Part shown: positions 43,775 to 52,851 of the stretch, in pieces
How the letters are laid out: the number at the start of each line of letters is the position of its first letter
How positions within the stretch are numbered: the first letter of the stretch is position 1
NCBI GenBank assembly: GCA_018266875.1
Contig: JAFDZR010000019.1
Span: 1 to 63,507 of the forward strand
DNA length: 63,507 nucleotides
Direction: 5' to 3'
DNA from: Bacteroidota bacterium
GTDB taxonomy: Bacteria; Bacteroidota; Ignavibacteria; Tepidaquicellales; Tepidaquicellaceae
The notes under the pieces: generated by a model
What the model was told of the DNA's origin: nothing
Seen by the model: only the letters and a program-made list of their open reading frames with translations
The model's database searches: none
Made by a program: the position numbers and the translations under genes

Positions 43775-46060
43775 ATGAGACAACCAGTTTTACTATTAGC
43801 TGCATTACTGTTATTGTTTTCAGGTGCGACAGGAAATAACAGCTTTGCCGGTTCAAAACTTTTCTCCGGAGAAAATTCATCATTATGGAATGATGTAAAT
43901 GAATCAAGTTTTTCCGTAAAAGGGGAAAGAAGAATCATTCCGCAGGTCTACAGAACTGTCAGAACAAATTTTACAGAGCTGAGTAATCTGCTCCGAACGG
44001 CGCCTTTTGAATTTTCACAGAGAGCGGCGAATGATCCTCTTATAATACAACTTCCAATGCCTGACGGAAGCATGTCAAGATTTGAAGTTACCGAGTATTC
44101 AATGATGGAACAAGGTCTTGCCGTAAAATTTCCGGAGATAAAAACTTTTAACGTAAAGGGAATTGATGATCCTTACGCAACAGGAAAACTGGACATCACC
44201 GTTCACGGATTTCACGGAATGGTTCTCAGCGTTAGAGGAGATTATTTTATTGATCCGTACAGCACAAATGAAAAAGATATTTACATAAGTTATTTCAGGA
44301 AGGATTTTGTTTCTAATCAGTCATTCGAATGTATGACGCAGGATAATCCTGACAGTTTCCTTGCTGCAAAGGATTACATGAGAGGCGGTTTTGTATCAGG
44401 TCCTCAGCTCCGCACATACAGACTGGCAATGGCAGCGACAGGCGAATATACTGCATTTCACGGAGGCACGGTTCAGACCGGAATGGCAGCTATAGTTACG
44501 GCTGTAAACAGAGTTACCGGAGTTTACGAAATTGAATTTGCAGTAAGAGTGGTTCTGGTGGCAAACAATGATCTCATTGTTTATACAAATGCATCCACTG
44601 ATCCTTACACAAATAACAACGGAGGCACTATGCTTGGTCAGAATCAGACAACGCTTGACAATATAATCGGTTCTGCAAATTATGATATCGGACATGTATT
44701 CAGCACCGGCGGCGGCGGAGTAGCGGGATTAAGGGTTGTATGTATCAACGGTCAGAAAGCGCAGGGCGTAACAGGTCTTCCGCAGCCGATCGGCGATCCT
44801 TTCTATATAGATTATGTTGCGCATGAAATGGGTCACCAGTACGGCGGTAATCATACTTTTAACAGCCAGACAAGCAGCTGCGGCGGAGGAAACAGAAACG
44901 GAAATACGGCTTATGAACCCGGCAGCGGAAGCACTATTATGGCTTATGCAGGTATTTGCGGTTCAGATAATCTTCAGAGCAACAGTGATCCGTATTTTCA
45001 CACGATCAGTTTTCTGGAAATTGTATCATACACGCAGAACAGCGGGGGAAATACCTGCGCACAAATTACAAACACCGGAAATACTGCTCCCGTTGTTACA
45101 GTACCTGCAGGCGGACAGACAATCCCGATCAGCACTCCTATAGCTTTGACAGGAAGCGCTACTGACGCGGAGAATCCCAATTCACTGACATACTGCTGGG
45201 AAGAATATGATCTCGGACCGGCCGGAACATTGAACAATCCATCTGGTAATGCGCCGATAATAAGATCGTTCAATCCGGATACTTCATCGACGAGAATAAT
45301 TCCAAGGATAAGTAATCTTATCGCCAATACTTTTGCAACAGGCGAAAGACTCCCGACTTATGCAAGAGCACTCAGCTTCAGATTAACTGTAAGAGATAAC
45401 AGTGTCGGAGGCGGCGGAGTGAACTATGAATATGTGAGTTATACGGTTACAGCAGGAGCAGGACCATTCCTGGTTACTCAGCCGAATACAAATGTAACAT
45501 GGAATTCAAATTCTCCACAGACCGTAACATGGAATGTAGCAAATACGGATGCAGCTCCTGTAAGCGTTTCAAATGTCAATATAAAATTATCAACCGACGG
45601 CGGAGTCAGCTTTCCGATAATGCTTCTGGCAAATACACCAAACGACGGAACGGAATCAGTTAATCTTCCAAGTCTCAACATTACAAACGCAAGAGTAAAA
45701 GTTGAGTCTGTCGGAAATATTTTCTTTGATATCTCTAATACGAATTTCAGTATTTCAAATCAGGTAAATGTCCTGAATAACAATACAGGAATTCCGGCTG
45801 AATATGCGCTGTCACAGAATTTTCCGAATCCGTTCAACCCATCCACAAAAATAAATTTTGATTTACCGGAAAACGGAAATGTGACTTTAAAACTGATGGA
45901 CATCTCAGGCAAAGAAGTAGCGACTCTCGTTAACAGTAAATTCTCCGCAGGATCCTACAGTTTTACATTTGACGGAAGAGGTCTTTCGAGCGGGGTTTAT
46001 TTTTACAGATTAAAAACGGATAAATTTTCGATGACAAAAAGAATGGTTCTTGTAAAATAA
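43775..46060 (+). CDS. T9SS-exported reprolysin-like metalloprotease
   Basis: A 761-residue secreted protease. After a signal peptide (MRQPVLLLAALLLLFSGATG) and a propeptide-like region come the metzincin features: zinc site HEMGHQYGGNH (H350, E351, H354, H360) and the Met-turn GSTIMAYAGICG about 40 residues later. Ig-like and Kre9-like modules follow (VTVPAGGQTIPISTPIALTG; WNSNSPQTVTWNV). The last 85 residues are the T9SS sorting domain (SQNFPNPFNPSTKINFDL to FYRLKTDKFSMTKRM). It would be secreted across both membranes and kept on the surface or released, digesting proteins outside the cell. A hairpin terminator follows. Confidence 0.93.
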   Translation: MRQPVLLLAALLLLFSGATGNNSFAGSKLFSGENSSLWNDVNESSFSVKGERRIIPQVYRTVRTNFTELSNLLRTAPFEFSQRAANDPLIIQLPMPDGSMSRFEVTEYSMMEQGLAVKFPEIKTFNVKGIDDPYATGKLDITVHGFHGMVLSVRGDYFIDPYSTNEKDIYISYFRKDFVSNQSFECMTQDNPDSFLAAKDYMRGGFVSGPQLRTYRLAMAATGEYTAFHGGTVQTGMAAIVTAVNRVTGVYEIEFAVRVVLVANNDLIVYTNASTDPYTNNNGGTMLGQNQTTLDNIIGSANYDIGHVFSTGGGGVAGLRVVCINGQKAQGVTGLPQPIGDPFYIDYVAHEMGHQYGGNHTFNSQTSSCGGGNRNGNTAYEPGSGSTIMAYAGICGSDNLQSNSDPYFHTISFLEIVSYTQNSGGNTCAQITNTGNTAPVVTVPAGGQTIPISTPIALTGSATDAENPNSLTYCWEEYDLGPAGTLNNPSGNAPIIRSFNPDTSSTRIIPRISNLIANTFATGERLPTYARALSFRLTVRDNSVGGGGVNYEYVSYTVTAGAGPFLVTQPNTNVTWNSNSPQTVTWNVANTDAAPVSVSNVNIKLSTDGGVSFPIMLLANTPNDGTESVNLPSLNITNARVKVESVGNIFFDISNTNFSISNQVNVLNNNTGIPAEYALSQNFPNPFNPSTKINFDLPENGNVTLKLMDISGKEVATLVNSKFSAGSYSFTFDGRGLSSGVYFYRLKTDKFSMTKRMVLVK

Positions 46061-46110
46061 TTTATTATGCTGAATGTTCAATGACATCTGAACTTCAAAT
46101 TTCCAGTTCA

Positions 46111-46138
46111 AAGGCAGTCCGGATTTCCCGGCTGCCTT
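46111..46138 (+). terminator. intrinsic terminator after the T9SS metalloprotease
   Basis: AAGGCAG-T-CCGG pairs with CCGG-CTGCCTT around an ATTTC loop, giving an 11-bp stem with one bulged base. A T-rich run (TTTCTTGTTTT) follows. It ends the transcript of the gene stopping at 46060. Confidence 0.75.
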
Positions 46139-46184
46139 TCTTGTTTTATCAGGTAAAATTAATTTATCTTTATAACACATTAAA

Positions 46185-47192
46185 ATGAAAAGAATAGTTT
46201 TTACAGCAATTCTTTATCTGATCCTGACTTCAAACGGGATCATTTCTCAGACAGACCTTCCTGGAATGAGAACGGACGACAGGATCAGAATCAGTGAAGC
46301 CTTAAAAATATCAGCTGAATACGGTGACCTTGTCTGGAAAAACTTTAACGAAGCTCCGTTTGCTATACTGCTGGTGACCAATGATAATGAATTCTTATTG
46401 AATCATCCGTTACCATCAGATGATTTTAAACCGGCGGGTTCAGATTCTGTTACCGGAAGCGGGATCTTTGTCCGCGGAAGAATTTTCAACGCTAATATGC
46501 TTGCCACATTTCCGGCTGTCAACGCTATTCCTACCATTGTAGTGGGTATTCCTGAGAATACAGGCCGTTCGACGTTTGAATGGGTGATCACACTTCTGCA
46601 CGAACATTTTCATCAGCTTCAGTATTCACAACCGGATTATTATAATGCTGTAAATTCACTTGACCTTTCCGGCGGAGATGAGACCGGAATGTGGATGCTT
46701 AATTATAAATTTCCCTATGAAGATCCGGCAGTATCAAAACAGTTTTCCTCCATGATGCAGATGGCGGAGAAAACCTATTTGTCAGCGGATTATGATGAAT
46801 TAAAATCCGGCCTTAAAAATTATCTGTCAGAGAAAGAGAAATTCAAAAGAATGCTGAACAAAAAAGACTATGATTATTTTTCATTTCAGTTATGGCAGGA
46901 AGGAATAGCAAGATATACGGAGATGAAATTTGCAGAAGCCCTTAAAGATAATTACAAACCTTCAGAAAAATTCATGGAGATCAGCGATTATGTCTCTCCG
47001 GATTCTTTTTACAGAGACATAACCGGAAAACTTTTAAAGCGCGCCGGGACTCAGACTTTAAGCGCAGACGGAAGAAACTGCTTCTATACACTCGGAGCAC
47101 TGGAGGGATTAATTCTTGACAGAACAAATCCAGGCTGGAAGGAAAAATATTTTTCTGAAAAGTTTTTTACAGATAAGTATTTTAATGAGTAA
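46185..47192 (+). CDS. exported HExxH protein, putative metallopeptidase
   Basis: A 335-residue exported protein (signal MKRIVFTAILYLILTSNGIISQ). The most telling motif is LLHEHFHQLQYSQP, with HExxH at H139-E140-H143. About 100 residues later LWQEGIARYTEMKFAE offers E239 as third zinc ligand, the gluzincin pattern. No named family comes to mind. It has no T9SS sorting domain, so it should stay in the periplasm or outer membrane. It lies between a T9SS metalloprotease and a SusE-like protein and has its own promoter space of 124 bases. Confidence 0.7.
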   Translation: MKRIVFTAILYLILTSNGIISQTDLPGMRTDDRIRISEALKISAEYGDLVWKNFNEAPFAILLVTNDNEFLLNHPLPSDDFKPAGSDSVTGSGIFVRGRIFNANMLATFPAVNAIPTIVVGIPENTGRSTFEWVITLLHEHFHQLQYSQPDYYNAVNSLDLSGGDETGMWMLNYKFPYEDPAVSKQFSSMMQMAEKTYLSADYDELKSGLKNYLSEKEKFKRMLNKKDYDYFSFQLWQEGIARYTEMKFAEALKDNYKPSEKFMEISDYVSPDSFYRDITGKLLKRAGTQTLSADGRNCFYTLGALEGLILDRTNPGWKEKYFSEKFFTDKYFNE

Positions 47193-47244
47193 TTTATTTA
47201 AGTGGTTCCGTTTATCGGCTCTTTGCAGGTTCGACACATAAAAA

Positions 47245-47274
47245 AATCCGGCAGCTTTTTATTACTGCCGGATT
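47245..47274 (-). terminator. intrinsic terminator for the SusE-like gene
   Basis: Perfect 10-bp arms AATCCGGCAG and CTGCCGGATT around a 10-base loop. On the minus strand a run of T follows the stem, so it terminates the gene ending at 47302. The plus strand lacks a T-run. Confidence 0.75.
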
Positions 47275-47301
47275 CAGAACATTTAACAGGGAACACTCAG
47301 C

Positions 47302-48765
47302 TTATTTTATAAGATTCATTTTTTTGGTTTCTGCAAAACTTTTTCCGTTTGCGTTTACACTGATTCTGTAAAAATATATCCCGCTTGAAAGATTCACTCC
47401 ATTAAAAGATACGGAATAACTGCCGGCAGTTTTTACTTCGTTGACAAGTACTGCGACTTCCTTTCCTGATATATCATATATTGTAAGATTAACCTGACCT
47501 GAAACAGGTATTCCAAAATTAATTTTTGTTGTCGGATTGAACGGATTCGGATAATTCTGTGAAATAGAGAAATCATCCGGAACACCCGTCCCTATCTGCG
47601 AAATACTGTTCTGATTATCTCTTCTGAAAGTAATTGCAAATGTTTCAGTTGATTTAAGTGAATCTCCGTTGAGATAAGCCCATACCGCCCATTCTCCCGA
47701 AACAGAGTCTCCGGGATTAAGTCCTAATCCTGCAAGAATTCCGTCAACGGCTGCGGGAGTAACAGTAAGAACAGTATCTGCACCGTTGTTGTTTGACGGC
47801 AGATCAAGTATAGTATTGTTTGTTACCTGCGGTGCACCGAATTTCCATTTGTAAGTTACACCATCAGCTGATTTATTCCAGTTAATGTCAACCGGAGTAT
47901 TATTGTTCGGTTCTGCAACAAATGTTAATCCGGTTGGAGGAAAAAGTAAACCGAATGGAGACAGGTTACTTCTTCTGAATGTAATATTAAATGTTTCAGT
48001 AGATTTCAGCGAGTCTGATCCGTTAAAGGAATATACCGCCCACTGTCCTGAAACTGAATCACCCGGATTAAGACCAAATCCTGCAAGAATTCCGTCAACA
48101 ACTGCGGGAGTAACTGTCAGAACAGTATCTGTGCCGGAATTGTTTGAAGGAATACTGAGCAGAACAGAATTTAGATCAGGCGCCCCGAATTTCCACTTGT
48201 ATTGTGCTCCGGCTGAGGAGTTTCTCCATATGATATTAACAGGCGCAGAATTCTCCGGTGATGTAACGAGTGTAATCCCTGATGGCGGGGAGACAAGACT
48301 GAACTGATTTAATACTATTTTCCTTTTGAATGTAATATTGAAAGTCTGTATTGATTTCAGTGAATCTGTTCCTTCATAAGCCCAAACAGCCCACTGTCCT
48401 GAAACCGAGTCTCCGGGATTTAAGCCAAGTCCGGCCAGTATTCCGTCAACGACTGCCGGAGTTACTGTCAGTGCGGTCGCAGTTCCGTTACTATTTGAAG
48501 GCAGATCAAGTATTACGCTGCTGATCGTCGGCGCTCCGAATTTCCATCTGTAAGTCACGCCTGCGCCCGAGCTGCTCCATGTAATATCCACAGGTGAAGA
48601 ATTATTCGGATCAGTTATAAATGTTAACCCTGTAGGAGGGAATAACAGGTTAAAAGGATTTAACGCCTGTGTTTTGCTGATCTCGGCTTTTGCTGAGTTC
48701 AATGAACTGAACATGTTGCCGGATATGAATACAAACATAATTGCTGCATACATTATTTTTTTCAT
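47302..48765 (-). CDS. T9SS-exported protein with three SusE-like modules
   Basis: A 487-residue secreted protein. After the signal (MKKIMYAAIMFVFISGNMFSS) come three modules of about 115 residues each, near 37-150, 155-266 and 268-382. Each has PVDITW or a variant, YKWKFGAP, LTVTPAVVDGILAGLGLNPG and FNITF near its end. The layout resembles the SusE N-terminal domain, an Ig-like fold next to starch-binding modules. The final 85 residues are a T9SS sorting domain (SQNYPNPFNPTTKINFGI). No sus partner (SusC/D) is nearby. A binding or adhesive surface role is likely (inference). It has an unusually good Shine-Dalgarno. Confidence 0.85.
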   Translation of the reverse strand: MKKIMYAAIMFVFISGNMFSSLNSAKAEISKTQALNPFNLLFPPTGLTFITDPNNSSPVDITWSSSGAGVTYRWKFGAPTISSVILDLPSNSNGTATALTVTPAVVDGILAGLGLNPGDSVSGQWAVWAYEGTDSLKSIQTFNITFKRKIVLNQFSLVSPPSGITLVTSPENSAPVNIIWRNSSAGAQYKWKFGAPDLNSVLLSIPSNNSGTDTVLTVTPAVVDGILAGFGLNPGDSVSGQWAVYSFNGSDSLKSTETFNITFRRSNLSPFGLLFPPTGLTFVAEPNNNTPVDINWNKSADGVTYKWKFGAPQVTNNTILDLPSNNNGADTVLTVTPAAVDGILAGLGLNPGDSVSGEWAVWAYLNGDSLKSTETFAITFRRDNQNSISQIGTGVPDDFSISQNYPNPFNPTTKINFGIPVSGQVNLTIYDISGKEVAVLVNEVKTAGSYSVSFNGVNLSSGIYFYRISVNANGKSFAETKKMNLIK

Positions 48766-48772
48766 GATTTTA

Positions 48773-48778
48773 CTCCTT
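48773..48778 (-). promoter_or_regulatory. Shine-Dalgarno AAGGAG before the SusE-like gene
   Basis: On the minus strand AAGGAG stands 7 bases before the ATG at 48765. Most genes here have A-rich leaders with no such sequence, so this site is unusual and confirms the start codon. Confidence 0.6.
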
Positions 48779-48950
48779 CTTGTTAGTTTAATAGTTAATT
48801 TTAATTTGATTGTTTTTTAAAACGTGTGTAAAATTAACTTTAATCGGGCGGATGACAAAATCAAAAAGATTCAAAACATAGAAGTCGGTGAAAAGCAGAT
48901 CATGAATTGAATTAAAATAATATAACAGTAATCGTAAAAAATTAAACCCG

Positions 48951-50525
48951 TTAAAATTTCAGATCGGAAAGTTTTATTCTTGATTTTGATTTGATGATAT
49001 CAGCAAAATTTCCTGAATGTATCTTGCTCTCAATCCATGAAAGAATATCAAAATAATCCAGCGCTTTCTGGTCGCTGTTTTCATTTGATTTCAAAAGTGA
49101 CCGGATATTTTCCCTCAGTATTTCAAGCTGAAATATCTTTTCTTTTTTATCCGTAATATAAGGAAGTCTTTTTATTGAATTCAGGATTACATTTTCAAAA
49201 TCATACAGTTTATCCTTTTTGGTGAGATATCTCTTTATGGATTTGTATTCATAATCCATAAGATCATAATTTTCCAGCTCATAATGGATTATAAGATTAA
49301 GGATTTTTGCAAAAGCCTTGTAGTCAAGACGGTTTTCAGTTTTGTCATTAAGGATCCTGTTCAGCCATTGCAGGGATTTTTCCAGATCCCCTGAACCGAA
49401 ATATAAATATGAAATAGAGTAAATTACTTTCAGCTCTTCTGATCTGTTCAGTTTTCCGGAGTATTTTTTCAGCCATTCCTGGACTTCCTTGATCAGTTGA
49501 GTTCCTTCTTTAAAATAACCTGAGATGATATAGATATTAAGCTCGAAACTGTATGACTTAAAATACATTTCAAGAAAGTTCGGAATGCCTGAACGGGTTG
49601 CGCCGGACGCATCCGAAAGCTCTCTCTGCTTTCTGAGATATTTAATGCAAAGATCATATCTTTTAAGATTATATGACATTGCTATTGCATCACCGAGCGC
49701 ATACAGATATTCTTTGTTCCTGCCTGCGATCTTCCGCGGATTGTTTTCAATTAATTCCAGTCTCTTCTGCGCATATACAAATGCATTTTCAATATCAGAT
49801 GTGCAGTAGTAATAGAGATAATTTGAGATACAGAAAAGATTCCTTGCGCGTACAGATTTGGCAGCGGATTCATTCTTCAGCAGAGGATGTTTAATTATTT
49901 TTTCAAAGAGTTTCAGATCTTTCTTGTTTCTCGCTATACCGGTCTTCTTGAACAGTGAGGACATTTTAAGATAAAGCGAATTATATTCAGCAATGTTTTT
50001 CTGTTTATCAAGTATGTCAAGCTCTTCTTTTCTGCATTCGTCAATGTATTTTTCAAAATCAGGTTCGGCAATTTTTCTGTAATCAAAATTTTTCTGATCT
50101 TTAAGAATATCAATAAGCTTGGTAAATTTATCCTCGTCCCGGGCAATTTTTTTAGCCCTGTTTAGGATTGTTTCCGCCTGATCGAAAAGTGTTTTTTGAA
50201 AAAGTATAGTGTACTGTTCCTTCAGGTTTGAAATCACGCTTTCAGTTGATTTGTCATCGTTAAAATTCACGAGACTTTTGAGGATCATATTGTAAAGATA
50301 ATTTTTTGCGGAGGTAAGCTGCCTGATGAATTTCTCCTTTTTGAATTTTTTCTTTACAGCTTCCTCATCATACTTTTCTGTTTGTTTGTTAATCTCTTCA
50401 AACAGCTTTAAATAATTGTTCTCTTTGTCCGGAGAATGTCTTTTTGCAAATTTTATAAAATAACCTTTCTCAGAAATCGTCAATGAATGAATAAGTTTCC
50501 ATAGGTCCTTAGAAGGTGTTTTCAT
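48951..50525 (-). CDS. uncharacterised helical-repeat protein
   Basis: A 524-residue cytoplasmic protein, almost all alpha-helical. It begins with a conserved-looking block (LWKLIHSLTISEKGYFIKFAKRHSP) and is rich in Lys, Glu and Leu. The middle and end contain TPR-like pairs (DAIAMSYNLKRYDLCIKYLR; SISYLYFGSGDLEKSLQWLN). I know the type from Bacteroidota/Chlorobiota genomes as an unnamed protein but no function. It has no enzymatic motif or membrane segment. It is divergent from the FG-GAP protein and single. Confidence 0.7.
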   Translation of the reverse strand: MKTPSKDLWKLIHSLTISEKGYFIKFAKRHSPDKENNYLKLFEEINKQTEKYDEEAVKKKFKKEKFIRQLTSAKNYLYNMILKSLVNFNDDKSTESVISNLKEQYTILFQKTLFDQAETILNRAKKIARDEDKFTKLIDILKDQKNFDYRKIAEPDFEKYIDECRKEELDILDKQKNIAEYNSLYLKMSSLFKKTGIARNKKDLKLFEKIIKHPLLKNESAAKSVRARNLFCISNYLYYYCTSDIENAFVYAQKRLELIENNPRKIAGRNKEYLYALGDAIAMSYNLKRYDLCIKYLRKQRELSDASGATRSGIPNFLEMYFKSYSFELNIYIISGYFKEGTQLIKEVQEWLKKYSGKLNRSEELKVIYSISYLYFGSGDLEKSLQWLNRILNDKTENRLDYKAFAKILNLIIHYELENYDLMDYEYKSIKRYLTKKDKLYDFENVILNSIKRLPYITDKKEKIFQLEILRENIRSLLKSNENSDQKALDYFDILSWIESKIHSGNFADIIKSKSRIKLSDLKF

Positions 50526-50843
50526 TTAAAAGCTGATAAATTCAGTTTAATAATTTTTAACGGATATTAATTAATTTAACACAACATCATTTGATAAAAC
50601 TTAATAATTTCTTAACCTGTAATTTGTAATTTAAAATAAATTCCTTAAAAAAAATATAAAACGATGAAATTTTTTTATTAAATCATTGTTGTTTTGTATG
50701 TCAATTTAGTTAATCCGTAATTCAAGAATCAATTCACAAATATTCAAAAAAGATCTGAAAGAGCGACTTCTATGTTTTGAAATATTTAAGTTTTCATTTC
50801 AGTTCAATTTTTATTTATATTCGTTAAAAAATTATACCGCTAT
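50526..50843. other. AT-rich divergent intergenic region
   Basis: 318 bases separating the helical-repeat gene and the FG-GAP gene. It is AT-rich, with no coding-like frame and no hairpin of note. Promoters for both genes must be here. TATATTCG at 50816-50823 is one mismatch from the TAnnTTTG -7 element for the plus-strand gene. Confidence 0.45.
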
Positions 50844-52679
50844 ATGGCAGTCAGAATTTCAGTTTTTGTTTTACTGTTCAGTTTAAATATACTGTTAAAT
50901 CCCTGTATGTCTGCAGCCCAGACATTCGAAAAAACAGATATTGAAATTCCGGGTCTTTCCCACGGTAAAGTCAACTGGCTTGATATAAATAATGACAGGT
51001 TACTTGATCTGTTCGTCTCAGGTGTTACGGATTCCATCTTACCCGGAACATACGTTTATATAAACAGGGGCGGCGGAAATTTTGAGCCGGTCCCGGCAGG
51101 AATTCCGGGAATTTCCAGCGCTTCAGTCTCATGGGGGGATTATGACAGGGACGGAGATCTTGATCTTGCGCTTGCAGCGTATTCTGCTGACCATCAGGGC
51201 GTAATAACAAGAGTATACAGAAACGATCTTCCTTCGGGCTTTACTGAAATGAATTTTAATTTTGTAAATGTTCATTCGGGATCAGTGAGATGGGTTGATT
51301 ACAACAGTGACGGAATGCAGGATTTAGCATTATGCGGACTAAACAGCGATGGAGTCCCTCAGTTCAGAATTTACAGGAACAGTTCGGGAATTTTTTCAGA
51401 TGCGGGAATAGTTCTTCCCGCTTTATATAATTCGACAATGGAATTTTATGATTTTGATAAAGACGGTGATTATGATCTTCTTATGTCAGGTCAGTCAGCT
51501 GAAAGTAAGGATTCCTACATTACGAAAATATATCTTAACACAGATCAGTCATTTACAGAATCTGCAATTATCCTGCCGGGTATGTCAAATGGGTCGGCTT
51601 CCTGGGGAGATTTTAATGCCGATGGTTTTGCCGATATCCTTATAAACGGAGAAACCTCAGTAAGCAGTGATGCTGATCCTCTTTACAGACTTATGATTTT
51701 CCATAATAACGGAAATGGTACATTTTCAGAACATTCGGCATCGCTTCCCGGAATTGCTTATGGAAATGCACTCTGGGCGGATCTTGACAACAACGGATTT
51801 CCTGATATACTTCTTACCGGAAATGTTGATGGAAACCATTCAGGTATAATGAAAATTTTCAGGAACGATAAGGGAAAATTTACTGAAATAAAATATTCAC
51901 TTCCGGAAGTAACATACGGGAATGTTTCTACGGGAGATTTTGACAATGACTTTAAACTTGATATTCTGGTAGCCGGTCATAATTCCGGCTCATCAAAAAA
52001 CATTACATCAGTTTACAGGAATTTAATTGCAGTTGGAAATGATGCTCCTGTCGAACCCAAAGGATTAACGACAACATTTGACAATAATACTGTGAATTTC
52101 AACTGGCTTCCGGGTTTTGATCTCAATACGCCTGCTCCGGGTCTAACATATAACATCAGACTGGGAACTACACCTGGCGGTTCAGAAATTATTTCTCCCG
52201 CCTCTTCGGGAGTAAACGGATTCAGCAGGCTTCCGTCTCACGGTAATGCCGACAACAATACCCACATGTATATCACCGGACTTGATTCGGGTACCTATTA
52301 CTGGAGCGTACAGACAGTAGATAACACTTTCAATACTTCAGAATATTCCGCCGAAAATTCATTTTTATATGAGAGGAATATCTTAAGCATAGGAACAGTA
52401 TCAGAGAATGTTCCGGGTAATTTTATTCTGGAACAGAATTATCCGAATCCATTCAATCCGGTTACAAACATAAGTTTTGATCTTGCAAGGGATGTTAACG
52501 TAAGAATAAAAATTTACAACTCCGCAGGAAAGCTAATTGAAGAACCGGTTAATGACTTCAGAAAAGCCGGACGATACTCAATTGTTTTCAACGGGAAAAA
52601 TTATGCGAGCGGCGTGTATTTTTATAATATTGAAACGGAATACTTTACGCAAACAAAAAAAATGTTTCTAATAAAATAA
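50844..52679 (+). CDS. T9SS-exported FG-GAP/VCBS repeat protein
   Basis: A 611-residue secreted protein. After a signal peptide (ISVFVLLFSLNILLNPCMSA) come seven to eight FG-GAP/VCBS repeats, each with a calcium-loop D-x-D/N-x-DG pattern (SWGDYDRDGDLDLALAAY, WVDYNSDGMQDLALCG, EFYDFDKDGDYDLLMSG, SWGDFNADGFADILING). They should form a beta-propeller. A fibronectin-like region follows (LNTPAPGLTYNIRLGTTPGG), then the T9SS sorting domain (EQNYPNPFNPVTNISFDL). A surface adhesion or ligand-binding role is likely. The ATG follows an A-rich leader. Confidence 0.9.
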   Translation: MAVRISVFVLLFSLNILLNPCMSAAQTFEKTDIEIPGLSHGKVNWLDINNDRLLDLFVSGVTDSILPGTYVYINRGGGNFEPVPAGIPGISSASVSWGDYDRDGDLDLALAAYSADHQGVITRVYRNDLPSGFTEMNFNFVNVHSGSVRWVDYNSDGMQDLALCGLNSDGVPQFRIYRNSSGIFSDAGIVLPALYNSTMEFYDFDKDGDYDLLMSGQSAESKDSYITKIYLNTDQSFTESAIILPGMSNGSASWGDFNADGFADILINGETSVSSDADPLYRLMIFHNNGNGTFSEHSASLPGIAYGNALWADLDNNGFPDILLTGNVDGNHSGIMKIFRNDKGKFTEIKYSLPEVTYGNVSTGDFDNDFKLDILVAGHNSGSSKNITSVYRNLIAVGNDAPVEPKGLTTTFDNNTVNFNWLPGFDLNTPAPGLTYNIRLGTTPGGSEIISPASSGVNGFSRLPSHGNADNNTHMYITGLDSGTYYWSVQTVDNTFNTSEYSAENSFLYERNILSIGTVSENVPGNFILEQNYPNPFNPVTNISFDLARDVNVRIKIYNSAGKLIEEPVNDFRKAGRYSIVFNGKNYASGVYFYNIETEYFTQTKKMFLIK

Positions 52680-52822
52680 ATACTGTTCTTCTTTATTCCT
52701 GCCGGCTAAAATGACTTCCTTTCAGCTGCGTTAAATTATTACTCCTGAAACAATTCCGCTTTACTTTCTTATTTTTAAAATAATAAAATTTTTATAACAT
52801 TTTATATGAACTGAAAAAGTTT

Positions 52823-52830
52823 TAGTTTTG
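52823..52830 (+). promoter_or_regulatory. putative -7 element for the YpfJ-type gene
   Basis: TAGTTTTG fits the TAnnTTTG consensus and ends 21 bases before the ATG at 52852. No clear TTG lies at the -33 position. Confidence 0.35.
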
Positions 52831-52851
52831 TAAAAATAATTTAAATTAATT

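Noticed and set aside
47221..47245. T-loop-like GGTTCGAC suggesting a tRNA
   Set aside because: No acceptor stem, anticodon arm or CCA end can be fitted around it.
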